This document shows, piece after piece, positions 23,859-36,700 of a DNA stretch of 64,000 bases. A program made the position numbers and the translations under genes. Numbering within the stretch: position 1 is the first letter of the stretch; every line of letters begins with the position of its first letter. Origin of the DNA: Carettochelys insculpta (taxonomy: Eukaryota > Chordata > Testudines > Carettochelyidae); assembly GCF_033958435.1 (NCBI RefSeq), contig NC_134161.1, forward strand, positions 6,200,001 through 6,264,000, in the 5' to 3' direction. The notes beneath the pieces are model-generated. The model searched no databases. It was not told where the DNA came from and saw only the letters and a program-made list of their open reading frames with translations.

Positions 23859-26736
23859 CCTTAACTTGAGTTTCCATGTGGTCTCTACTGAGGGAGACTG
23901 ATGGGCACAAAGGCTTACAACAACTTCCCTTATTCCTCACAAGGAGCCCAAGTATCAGCACTGAAGTGGGTGCCCTCTGAGTTCGATTTAGCACATCCCG
24001 ACCGTATGCAGCAATGTCCCTCTTCTCCAAAGTGAAGATGTACCCATAAAGAGCCCTGACCCCAGGTGGTCACTAACAGGTGCGGCTGCCTCTTGTAATC
24101 ACTCTGCAGTATAATTGTCCCCTGTGATCATTGTGGAGCATAACCGTCCCTATTCTCAGCCCCTCCCTTGCCCTTTGCATTTAATGGGAAATGATCAGAT
24201 TCCAGGCTCACCCCATTGTTCTGGAGCAACCAAACCCTAACCTTGCTAGACCCTATGAAAAAAGGAAGCTGCAGACCAAATATGGTGGTCCGAGCTCTAA
24301 CAGTTTAAGAGGAGCTCTTGAACAAATGGACTCACAGATGAACAGACAGGTAGACATTTCTAAAATATATAGTAAGACTAGGCTGAAGAAAGAACGAACA
24401 ATCATGCATTGGCTAAGAGAGGATAAATTTGGACAATTTAAAGAGCTTTCCATTAACCTCTGATTCTCTCAAGCATGTCATAATGGGTAAGTGTTTAAGG
24501 CAAACCTGATTATCTTTTTTTTCAAAACAGTCAAAAAGGATTGGAAAACATTACGATCCAGGGAACATTTCTGTGGCAGAGTGATCAACCCATAAAAACA
24601 GGACTTTATAATGGCAACAGACTAAACATAGCCAATATTGTTGGGACAGAGCATTTACGTTACCTTACTTGATGTTTTTTGGTCTTTGGTTTATGCAGAT
24701 AAGAAATCTGTTCTTTCTAAAAAGTAAAGAAAGATATTATTTAGAATTTGTTTTCATTCATTCTAAATTTAGATTGTTTAAGAGCAGCCTTTCAGAATCA
24801 GTAATCACAGAAATATACTATCAACAGGCAGATCAGATACTTTTGCAATTTAATGCAATAGCTTGTCTGAATATTCTAGAATATAGAATTTATTCATCTA
24901 AAACAAACCAAAAAGCCACAGGTGAAGAGATCCTCACTAAGCCACCTTCTGCTAGATACGTGTAGCAATTCTACTCTGAAAGGTATGAAATATCATTGTG
25001 ATCAGTTCCAGTACCAAGTTTAGTTTGAACAGACAGAATTTAGAAATAATCTTGTTTAACATATTTGAGTTATTCTGGATCTTGACGAACTTTGTGAAAA
25101 GGAAGTATGTACATTGAACCATTTTACCATCCTGAAATAAATGAAGTAAGTGAAGGAAGACAAAAATGCTTCACTTTGGCTCTGAAGTCCATTTTATTCC
25201 AAAGATGAAGATTTCATCTACAAAAGCACTGGAAGATTTACTAGGTGTTGCTTAGGTCCTTAACTCAATGAATTTTTGTATTTTTGAAAATAAAATGAAA
25301 ATGTACATGCTTCACTTAAGTCATTGGTCTGGGTGGGGCTGGAGATGAAGGATTCAGTATGCAGGGTGCCCCAGGAAGAGAGGACTACCCCAACCCTCTT
25401 TCACTGCAGCAGCTTGAGGCCATGAGAGAAATGCCTTTCCATGGCTGCTGCGGCAGGTTTGTCTGCCCCCTGCACTCCTCAACAAGACTGAGGAATGCAG
25501 CGAATTGTGCACTTCTCCTACACTCCGGGATGAAGGGGAGCAGCCAGCAATGTTCCTCTATGAACTGGGGAGAGAGGAGCTTCAGCCACGCCTGCCCCCT
25601 TGCCCTCCCTAAAGAGCGCTGATTCTGCCTCTTTTCTATATGGGCCTGAGAAGCAATCCCATTTTCCTGGCACAACCGACCCCTTACCTTGCTTTATGAT
25701 ATGATAAGAGGAACCTACATACGGCATTTGGTAGTCCTAACTCTTCACATTTCAGAGGAGTTCTTCAACAGACAAACTTTCCCAAATATATATTAGATTC
25801 TATGATAGCTTGCTTTCCAAGTCACTGTTTTGTTACATTAAACCACTACATTTATCTCTTTAACATCTGCAGTTTTGTTCCTCTCTACTACAATGTGTCA
25901 CTCCCTTTAACAATCAGGATGCATACCTCTTCCCCAGGAGCAATTTTGGTCTTATATGACTTCTGAACTCATACATCTCTACTTTTCACCTGGTCAATTG
26001 GCACTGTAGGAAGAGACCGCCTCGTAGTCATACAGAAAACACTCATTTTCGAGTTCCTTCTGTTTCTCTTAAATATCTAGCTAATCCATACAAAAGTTTT
26101 CCAAACCAATAAATCTAGTTTATGCTACTTGTAACAAACAAAGCTGGACGTATTTCCCACCTCTAAAAAGCTGATTTATAAAAAGGATCGTAGTGGGATA
26201 ACATGCCAAAGCTATAGTCAGTTTTACAGTTCCTGTATAAATCTCTGATAATAGGGTGTTATAATGGGAAAGCGAACAGATAATGAAAAATAACGTTAAT
26301 TAAAAATAAAATTGAAAGGCTATAAAGAGTCATCTAGCTGACTTAACTGAGAAAATCAAAAACTTCTGTGAAATGTGCTTTGTATTAAAAATAACTCGTG
26401 TTATTTCTTTTACTGATGCCTTTTTAAGTTTAACTTTGTATTTTATCTTAGTTTTACATTAAATGTCAGTTCCATTATTAGGAGCCAAACGACTAAAACA
26501 AAACACAGGTGCCAAGATGATTTTCCTCACTCACGGACTTGACAATTTCCATCCGCTTCACAAGTCTCTCCCTTGGATTCTGCCTTCCAAATACAAGCTC
26601 TTTTCCAAGCCCCGTCAGCCTATCACTTACCCTTCCTAGCTTCTTTCCCTGTCGCCTCCCTGTCAGCACTGTGAGCCTTAATGCCATCTGCTTCCCTCAG
26701 AAGCATCTCCACAGCTTCTTCCATACTGCTCCTAAT
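23859..26736. other. Intergenic or HOATZ 3' region
   Basis: The missing last HOATZ exon should lie in or beyond this stretch on the minus strand. Two frames beginning with Lys-Glu-Leu-like codons (near 26060 and 26640) were considered, but both have poor acceptors. Nothing else coding is recognised. Confidence 0.35.
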
Positions 26737-27096
26737 GTAGGGATGTTAATGGTTAACTGGTTAATTGGAAGTGGCTAGAGCTGGTGCAGGGAGGGGCACT
26801 CCAGCCTTGCTGGATCAGTCCCAATCCACAGTGGTGGAGCAGTCCCCCCATCGCAGACCGGGGATGCTCCAGCTGGGCTGGAGTGCCCCACCCACAGAAT
26901 GCCAGGGACTGGGGTTGCTCTGGCTGTGCCCCTGCCCACAGTGTTCCAGCCTGGCCAGAGTAGCCCTGATCCTTCGCACACCGCAGGCAGGAGGGAGGCT
27001 GGGAAGGCTGGTACAGCCACCCCACTTTTAATTACTTAACCAGCTAAACCTATCATTTGTCAGTTACCCAAATCAACAGGATTTTTATATCCCTAC
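26737..27096. mobile_element. Unclassified DNA-transposon-like repeat
   Basis: Short inverted termini GTAGGGAT...ATCCCTAC enclose a GC-rich core. TTAACTGGTTAA occurs near the left end and TTAACCAGCTAA near the right end. Open frames on both strands within the core are spurious. Confidence 0.55.
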
Positions 27097-27434
27097 TCTA
27101 CTGCATGAAATATCCTTCCTGAGCTAGCTTGCAAAGCCACATTTAATTTCCTCCCAAGCTTCCTCTATTATCATGATGCTTCTAAACAGTATCTGGCTAC
27201 AATTTGAGCTCCTGGGTAGACGAAGCACACTCTTACAAAAAATAACCCAGCCCCATGATCTGGCCAATTAACCCCATGACCACTTTTTTGTGCCGTACAA
27301 ATTTCCTTTTCCCACTGTCTTTTAGATAATAAGGGGAAGGGGACATATTTTACTTAATTTCCCCAACGCTCATTAAATCCACACAAAAGTTTATCTGTTT
27401 CCCAAGAGGATTATCAGAGTAAAAATAACAAGAA

Positions 27435-27512
27435 ATCCTGTTAGTCTATAAGGCGCCATGGGACTTCTTGTTGTTTTTGAAGATACAGACTCACTCGACT
27501 ACTCCTCAGATA
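27435..27512 (-). mobile_element. SINE fragment
   Basis: Reads TGTTAGTCTATAAGGCGCCA then ATACAGACTCACTCGACTAC, the reverse complement of the SINE head and body. It lies just downstream of HOATZ exon 4. Confidence 0.75.
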
Positions 27513-27669
27513 ATTATCAGAGTAGATAATCTTCAACTATATCAGCATCAGTATCCAGTCACCATAGTATATTGTTTGCTGGTATGTGTTGTCTTGTAAG
27601 AACTGCCAAGGAAGAACTGCTCTTGAGATAAACATGTTAGAGATTAATTTAAAAAATAACTATCCTTAC

Positions 27670-27729
27670 TGCAATCCTCTCTTCTCTTTGTTTCCTCAGT
27701 AAAGCAAGTATTTCATCCCTCCTCTTGGC
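27670..27729 (-). CDS. HOATZ: HOATZ exon 4
   Basis: Sixty nt encoding AKRRDEILALLRKQREERIA, flanked by acceptor TTTTCTCACAG and donor GTAAGG. EILxLLRKQREERI is the most conserved HOATZ stretch. If the following intron were retained, a stop would occur after six codons. Confidence 0.95.
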
Positions 27730-30700
27730 CTGTGAGAAAACATATTTACTGTTTTTAGTCCAGAAAAATTAATTTAAATTCATCTGCATCTCATAGTGTC
27801 ATCCTAAACCTTTGATTTCTCGTTGGAGCAGAAAGCTAGAATAAATATGTAACGAGTACTTAAGAGATACTTTATCCATTCAGCAGTTATTTAATAGCAT
27901 TTTCCCATGATCCAGAAAATTCAGTGTTTTGAGATTAGACTTTCTGCTCCCAGAATTACGCAGGGATATCTGAAGAAAACAGTTTGTGTCTTGAACAAGG
28001 ATGAGTCACTCCAAATGTCCAAGTAAACACATTTACAAACAAAACTTAGCAAACAATACTCCCTTTGCTTCCTTAAGATTGCAAAATAAGGATTATTTCA
28101 GACTCCCGTCCAAAATAATCAACACCAAACCTGTTTAGCTTGAGAGATGTCATGACAGAGTCACATCCAAGGCAGAAGACACATTTCATTGTGACAATAC
28201 TTCTTTGGTGTAAAGAATTCTCTCCCATTCTAAGGAAGTGTTTTAAAAAGTCAGAGGGTGAAATCCCGGCTCTACTGATGTCAAGTATGTCTCCCAGTGA
28301 CTTCCATAGGCTCATGATTTCATCTGGGCTAATGAAACATGCAACACTTTGTGCACATTTTTAACAAACAGTCTTAGTACTTCTGAACTTTAAAAAGTTA
28401 AGTTCATGTGCCACAACTTTTTACAACCATTCTCTCTCTAAAATATCAGCAGCAGAAATACAGAAATTTCATGATGCACCATTTCATGAAATTTCTATTC
28501 AGATCAGCGTAGTACTTGGGTTTCCAGGCACCCATATTAATCAAAATATTTCTGACATGCAACAGTCAAATGTTTTTGGACTTTTTCTTGCTGGAATGGA
28601 AAAACAGACTTTTAAACTGGGAAGTGGGTAGGAACTGTTTAAGCTGGGTAAAAAGCATACTAAATGTTCTGAAAAATTCCTAGCCGTTTGTTATGAAACA
28701 GACATTCCAGTAAGTATTCTGGGAAATCTCCACCACTGATGCCAAAGAAGAACATATTGCAGAATGTGACGAACACCAAAGAGTTCTCCCTTCATAACTA
28801 CTTTTACGTTACCTTAAAGCCCAATGTGCACAAAACTAAGGAAGTGAATATTGATTTGAAAACCCTTTTACTCAATGTCCATGTTACTCCTTGTTTCTTT
28901 CATTAATGAAACTCAGATTCACATGGTTTTGAAATATCTAAATATTAAACAGACCCACATTTCATCTACTGTGTCTAATCAATCAAAATATTTCTGACAT
29001 GCAACAGTCAAATGTTTTTGGACTTTTTCTTGCTGGAATGGAAAAACAGACTTTTAAGCTGGGAAGTGGGTAGGAACTGTTTAAGCTGGGTAAAAAGCAT
29101 ATTAAATGTTCTGAAAAATTCTATAAGTCAGAAATCTGTTCTCTGCTACCCAAGCAGTTAATGTAAGATAGGGCAAGATATTTTTCAGGAAAAAAAAAAG
29201 ATCTACCTATTGGTGCAGAGTAAGGTGAAACAAGAATCAGCAACACTGGAAATGTTTAACCAGTGGTACCAAGATGCTCAGTGTTGATTTAGGGTTTAAA
29301 CACAGGAATATAATAGCACTTATAACAGCGGAATGAAAACTATCCAAGCGATTTATGCCAAGAGAGGGAAGAGGATACCCAAAATTCTTTAAGGAATCAT
29401 TAGGACAGGCATTCTCTACCTTTTTGTTTCTGAGTCCCCTCCAACAAACCTTCATGGTCCATCCATGCCACAACAACTATTTTTCTGCATCTAAAAGTCA
29501 GGGTTGATTTCTGGGGACATACCTATGGTTCTTTGTGTTGCAGTGAGCTAAGCCACTCCGATTTTTCTCAGCTAGGTGTATTAGAACGTCTGTTATTCTG
29601 GGCACATGCGGGGAATTGTGGGAAAATACGAGAGTACTATCAACAGGAGTGCTTTAGTCTTGGACCCTACTGCAATGGGTTGGTCACCAGCTCAAGTGAG
29701 AGCAGCCTGTGGGCTTCAGCCCACAGATCCTTGGGCCAGCTACCTTGGGTTTAAAGCACCTCTAAACTTGGGCAAGATGGTTGTTTGTCTGTGGCCAGTT
29801 GGGGTTACGGAGCAACAGCCAAGCCAAAGCCAGAATTAACTGTGCAATGAAGACAGATCCATAGCATCTGCCAGAATACTAATACCCAGTGGCCTAATGA
29901 AAACTTGGGAAGGCAGCTCAGATTCTTTTGTCTGACCACAACTTCCTCCGAACAAGCTGAGCTTTCTGCTTATGTAATTTCCAGCCCTTAAATAAAGTCA
30001 TTTGTTCAACAAACCACTTCAAATTTGAAGTAACTTTAAATCTAGCCAAATATGTTACCATTGATTTACATAACTGCTCTTTGTAAAAATACAGCAGGTA
30101 AGAAGAAATCCAGTACTAAAATTAATCCATTTGGGGCAAGAGATGTCCTAATCTAACACCTATACATTATTCTGAAATCTGAAGTCACATTTTACTATTT
30201 GTTTGTCTTTAAAGAAAGGAAAGCAAAATATGTTAGGCTGTTAAAAAGAGAGAGAGAACTCTTTCTCAGTATGCACACACAAAGGAGGGATTGTATTCTT
30301 ATACAGCAGCCAGGGAAGGTGAAAAGAAAGCCCAGATGGTAGTTGAGTTCAATTCCCTTTCCCCAACAGGTAGCTTGATGAACAAAGACAATACTAAAAA
30401 CATGCGTGACTCAAGCTGGCTTGCTCTTGCACCTGCTGGGACAAAGCGTAATGGCCCACCATGAAAGGGGTAGAAAGAGAGTTCAGTTCTGATAGAAAAG
30501 GTAGATGAGGGTATAAAAGCAAACGTGGTGGGTAGTGGCTGCCCCAAACACACTCCCCCATCCCACCTTGCAATGCTGAAGCTTCTCCTTTGCTTTTGTA
30601 TTTTAGATGATCCATATGATAACTAGGGAACCTTGGCTCTCCTTGTAATCTCATATATGCCGCACCTCTGGATCTTGTCACGACCAGGCCTAGATCTGAC

Positions 30701-33700
30701 TGCCTAATCAATCAATAACACATCTGGAAGGTGGGCCAGATCCTGACTCTTCATTAATTCCAGTTCGTGAAAATATCTCCCAGTCCCTCAACTGATCTTC
30801 AATGTATGAACAACGACAACAATTACCTCACGCATTACAAGGACTCCTTCCCTTCCTTTGATGCTCGTAATTACCTCAGGCAAGACATTTAACATCCCCC
30901 ACCCGTCCCCACTCCTTCAGTCCTATGTACTTGATTTGTCAGTTTTTATTGCAATTTCTTTCAGACCTCTGTATTTATAGATGTCAGTCTGTACTGAAAA
31001 TGCTATTGATCTGATGAAGTGGGTCTGTCCCATGAAAACTCATCACCAAATAAATCATTTTGTTAGTCTTTAAAGTGCTGCAGTACTGCTGTTTTGTTTT
31101 GTTAGACTACAGACTAACGCGGCTACCTCTCTGTTACTGATCTTCACTGTGTCAAGCTAGCCCAGCTGCTCTGTACTTTAGCTGAATAAATAATAAATTC
31201 TTATATGATCTACAGCAGTGTTTCTCAACCTTTTTTTTTAATAAAGTATCCCTTTTTAAAAAAGCTTTTTCTGTACCCTTGTACCTACAATTTTCATCCA
31301 CAACACTTTCTCTACCATTGCAATACATTTGTTTAAACAACTTATAACTGGTTGGTTAGCAGAAATTACCTACAGGCAAAAAATTTGACATCATACTTAT
31401 GATTGTACAAAAAGGATAAATTAAAAAAAAATGAACATAAAATAAGTCCAATATTTTTATCTATAAAAAAGGGTTGAGAAACACTGAGTTAATGTACACT
31501 CTGGAAGAGCTGTGAATGCCCCCAGGGGTACACGTACCCTGGCTGAGAACCAATAATCTACAGCACTAAGTATGCAATGGTAACCTGCAGACCTACAGCA
31601 CAAACTCAGGCTGTGTCTATACTATGAGATAAAATCAAATTTACAAACATGGATTTTGTAACTCTGGAATTTATAAATTCAATTTTGACTATCCTCACCT
31701 CCCCACATGCTCCTCACAAAGTCGACCTATTGCTGCCACACTCAATTGGCAAACATCAACTGTTGCCGTAGTGCAACGTGGGAACTTATCCCACAGTTCC
31801 CTCAGCCCCATAGCATTCTCCTCATTCCCCTCCCGTGTTAAGCAAACTTCCATTTTTCCAGTCAGGAGGAAGGAAAAGTAAGGCATCCACAGAAATGGCA
31901 AAAACGCTAACAGAAATCTCTTTCCTCTGTAACTGAATTCTCAACTGGCCATCCACTGACTGTCCCCCTTCCGTGATTGCATACAATCCCTGAAAATAAT
32001 ACAGGGACCCTAAAAAACTTGAAGAAAGAGATAATAGGAAAGTTTCTGATAAAAGAGAGTTGCTAAGGGGAAGGCCTTGTCCTTTCCAGTGCCACCTTCC
32101 ATATTTTATTCTTCCAATGGGATGCCTCTCCATACAGAAAGAACATGATTTACAATGCAAGTTCTACTAGGTGGACTTGAAAGGAAAAATTACCTTTGTC
32201 TAATAATTTAAATGTTAGCCATTTTAAGTTCAATTCGTTAGCTATCATATCTCTTGATTTATTGGGGGCTTGTTTAATTTGCTCAACATTTCTCAGCTGC
32301 ATCTACAACTGCAGGATGTGCAAAGCTGCACAACTCTGATTTCATATAGTTGCAGAATTTTTAAAAAACAACTGAATAATCACTGACTACTGCCCTGTTA
32401 ATCCAATTGCCAAAACATAAGCCTAATGGGTGCCAACACATTAAATGCATTGCAGAGTTATTAACTGGAAAGAGAAAGAATGCTGAGTTGCAAGAAAGAG
32501 CTGCAGATCTCAGCACCTTTACTCACCTAGCTTTCATCTGGCCTGCTTCCCAGGCCAAAACTATAAGCTTTTCAAACGCCCCCTTTCCTCACTTTTGTAA
32601 AATGAGGAAAATATACCATAATTACAGAGTAAGGCTATCAACCTCATCACAATATTGCATGTTATTTACTTTTTTCTAGATTTCTATTAATTGGACCCAT
32701 ATAGTGAGCATATGCAGTGCCAATTTGCCATCTGTATGGAAAATAAACAAGAAAAAATATTACATAATCATCTACCATGGAATTTTCTGATTTTCCTCTG
32801 ATGGTGCATCTAGTACTGGTTATCACCAAAGACAGGATAAGGAAGTAAGTAGACCAATGATCAGACCCAGCCTGTCAGTTCCTATATTCCTATACTCACA
32901 GATGCAACAAGCACACTCCAACCTTAAATGAAACTGAAAAAACCCAGTATAGAAGATTGTTAAATCATCATGCTCCATAACTAACAAAGAGAAACAAGAA
33001 GCAAACCCCACACTTAAACCTGCACTCAAACATTAGTATGCTTGGAATTTACATCTGAAAGTGTCAGATGGGTAGCCGAGTTAGTCTGTACCTTCAAAAG
33101 CAACAAGAAGAGCTGCGGCACCTGATAGACTAATAGATATTTTGGAGCATAAGCTTTTGGGAGCAAAGACCCACTTCACCAGATGCATGAGTGTGTGCAA
33201 TAATTTTTGCCCTTTAAAAATAGTTGCCAGGGTTACTTCTCTGTAAACACTGAGGGCTACCCAGATTCTTAAATCAATCAGAGCGTGGGTGGGTGAGAGG
33301 GGAGCAAAAGCAACAATATGCCACCTTTCCACTCACCTGATATTGGGGCATCACACACCCAACTCCATTCTCCAGAACAGCTTAAAGCAGCCTTGATATT
33401 ACTCTAAATACCAGAGGTTGGGCATGACCTGTTTCTGCAAGGAATGTCAGGTAGGCAGGGCACATAGGTAAGGAGAAGAGGGAATAGAGGGTGGAACATG
33501 TGATGTTTTACCACCTGGATATTTCTCTGTGCAAAAGGAATCCCCAGTTTGCTGCTTAAGCTCATCTTTTACCCCTTGCACTAAGCAACCAAGTCCAAAG
33601 ATTCACCATTATGTGTTAGTGTTGTCTTAATAGTCAGTATCTTGATTACTTTCGTGTTTTTTACAGAATTTTACAGAATCTGTATATTATTTACAGAATA

Positions 33701-36700
33701 GTCGATATAATCTATTTGTTTTCAGTTGCAGAACCCTTTGCATGTCCCAGAAATATGCTATTATCAGCTTGCCAACAAAAATGTTCTTTTAAAAATCAAT
33801 CACAAAAAGCCTGTTTAAGCAAACATGTAACAATTTTCATAAATTAATATATTAATTAATTTAATATAAATATATTAATAAGTTTATAATGCATTCCAAC
33901 TTTGCAATTCATGTTTTTTTCTTAACTTGACTTCAGACAAATGAGTTAAATGTTTGGTGTTAACATTACAGAAAACCTAGTCAGTCCTCACTGTCACTAT
34001 AGTTTTGCTGCAGCAGCATAATTAGCACTTTTTTCATTCTGAGAGTGACTCACACTTTCTGCTCTTTAGAGTTCCTTCACTATTTGTAATGTTTCAATAA
34101 AAATACTAGCTATCCTCCAGATTTTCAAGTGCAATTTCATTATCCCAGTTCCTTCATTAATGAAATAACCAGATTAAAAGCCCTTGAAAGTGGCACTAAT
34201 AAAAAGGTGTTGTTTCATGGCTCCAAACGGACCTCAAGTAATATCAATCTAGATTCTAATGTAAATGAGCAACTTTGTGTCCCAACATATACAGAAAGGG
34301 AAATTGTTCTTTAGGATGTCATGGAGTTTCTTTCACATGATCAGAGGACTGAAAGGCTATGTCTACATGGGAGAGCTATTTCAGGATACCATGGTATCCC
34401 AAAATAGCTACTCTGTGTCTTTGAAATGCATCCATTATTTCAAAATATTTTTTGAAATAATGAGTGTGCTATTTTAACATCCCTGTACTTCTTGTTACAG
34501 GAGGAGTAAGGGATGCCTCAAAATAGCATATTTTGACTTTAGGGTGCTGTGCACTTGTAGCCAAAGAGACCTTGAGAGGGCATCTCATCCAGTTCCCTGA
34601 ATTCAAGGACCTTTATCTAAACTATCCCTGAAAGGTGTCTATCTAAACTACTTTTAAAAAAATCTCCAGTTACGGAAATTGCATAATCTCCTTATGTAAG
34701 ACACATTAAATTAAATTAAAGAATTCTGCACCAACTGCATAGCAGAATCTTTTAGTCAATACATCTTACCTTCTGAAGATATTTTTCTTTTTCCTCAGTT
34801 TTCTGAGCTTTGTGAGCTTCCAGGATCCGCTGTTCACTAGCTAAATAAAATAAAAGTCAAAGTCTACATAGAAAGTTAGTGCTAGACAAGCTTTTGAATT
34901 ATGATCCAGAATAGGTAGGACTAGTGTAACTGCCCGCAAGCAGACTCAAACCAAGGACCTCAGTGCAGATACTGCTACAGCTTGAACTAAAGGTCAGCTG
35001 GCTCTTAGCTCAGGCTGCACAGGACACTTATTCTTTCTCTGTGAAATGGTCTAGGTACCACTACTTGGGACAGTTAACCACACTTAGGTGCGTGGGTTAT
35101 ACTAAGACCGATATAAATGGCATGCGGAAAGGAAATCTGAGCCTCGACTTGATTACAGCATTATTAAAGGAATGCATGGTGACCAATAACAATGAGAGGA
35201 ACAGACAACATTGAAGAATGATGAACTAATTTCCAAGCTTGGTAAGTTTCCTCTGCTTTCATGTTTTGCAACTCGAGTTGGAGAAATAAATCCTAACATA
35301 AGCTCCTATACAGACAGGCAGTTAAGCAAGTGCTTATGTCAAGTCAATGAGCGTACCTTTTTGAAATGAGGCTTATGACTACAATCCTGAAACAAGCAGA
35401 AGCTCACCTTTAAACACACAAGAGGCCCCATTGCTTTCACCCCAATTACTTGCACCTGTAAAGTTGTAAAAGTGTTCACAGGATCTAATCATAATGCCTG
35501 GCTACTGGGGTCTTTATAAGACAACTGGAATAGATATCTGGCCCCTATTATCTGAGCATCTCATGGTCCTTAACATAGTATCCTCTCAACAGACTTATAA
35601 GGCATGGCACTGGTATTATCCCCAGGTTACAGATGAGAAACTAAGACAAAGTGAGACATGATGACTTGCCCAAGGTCACAAAGGATGTCTGTGGCAGAGT
35701 AAGAAACTGAACTCAAGTTTTTGCAGTCCGAGAATAACACTCAAAACACTGGATCATTTTACTCTTACCATTAATGGGAAAAGGGTAGTCTCCTGGCTAA
35801 ACTCCTCACAAAAGAAAACAAAACAAAACAAAACCAAAAGTTAAGGCAGCAAGGGTTCGGTAACACAAGAGCAATTAGTACTTTATACTCACTGTTATTG
35901 CCTGGAGGAAGATGGAAAGCAGTATTTCTCTCTAAAATATAAACCACATACGAAAAAAATCATTTCTGTCTTGCCTACACACTGAACTAGATGGCTTATG
36001 TATGGGGAGATTTTAAACCAATTAAGTGAAAGGTCCTATAGACACTGATTTCAGTGTAACCCAGCTTGGTTCAGTTTCGTTCAAGGCAATCAGAAGGTGC
36101 AGAAGGCTCCCCCCAGCACTGGGGGAGGCTGAAGGTGGGATGCCGGTGGCTCCCCCGGTGCTGAGGGGGGCAGAAGGGGAAAGCGGGAGATGGAGAAGGA
36201 ATGATGGGGAAGGGTTGCAGGGGGCTGAGGGAGGGAGAAGGTCAATGCAAAGGACTCCCTCCAGCACTGAGGGGTGGGAAGAAGGGGCGACGCAGGGGCT
36301 CCCCCAGTGCTGTGGGAGTGGGGTGAATAGGCACTGCTGGGGCGACGCGGGGGCCCCCCCCGGTGCTGTGGGAGTGGGGTGAATAGGCGCTGCTGGGGCG
36401 ATGCGGGGACTCCCCCAGTGCTGTGGGGGGGTGAAAAGGCGCTGGTGGGGCGATGCGGGGGCTCCCCCAGTGCTGTGGGGGGGTGAATAGGCGCTGCTGG
36501 GGCGATGCGGGGGCTCCCCCGGTGCTGTGGGGGGGTGAATAGGCGCTGCTGGGGCGATGCGGGGGCTCCCCCGGTGCTGTGGGGGGGTGAATAGGCGCTG
36601 GTGGGGCGATGCGGGGGCTCCCCCAGTGCTGTGGGGGGGTGAATAGGCGCCGCTGGGGCGATGCGGGGGCTCCCCCAGTGCTGTGGGGGGGTGAAAAGGC

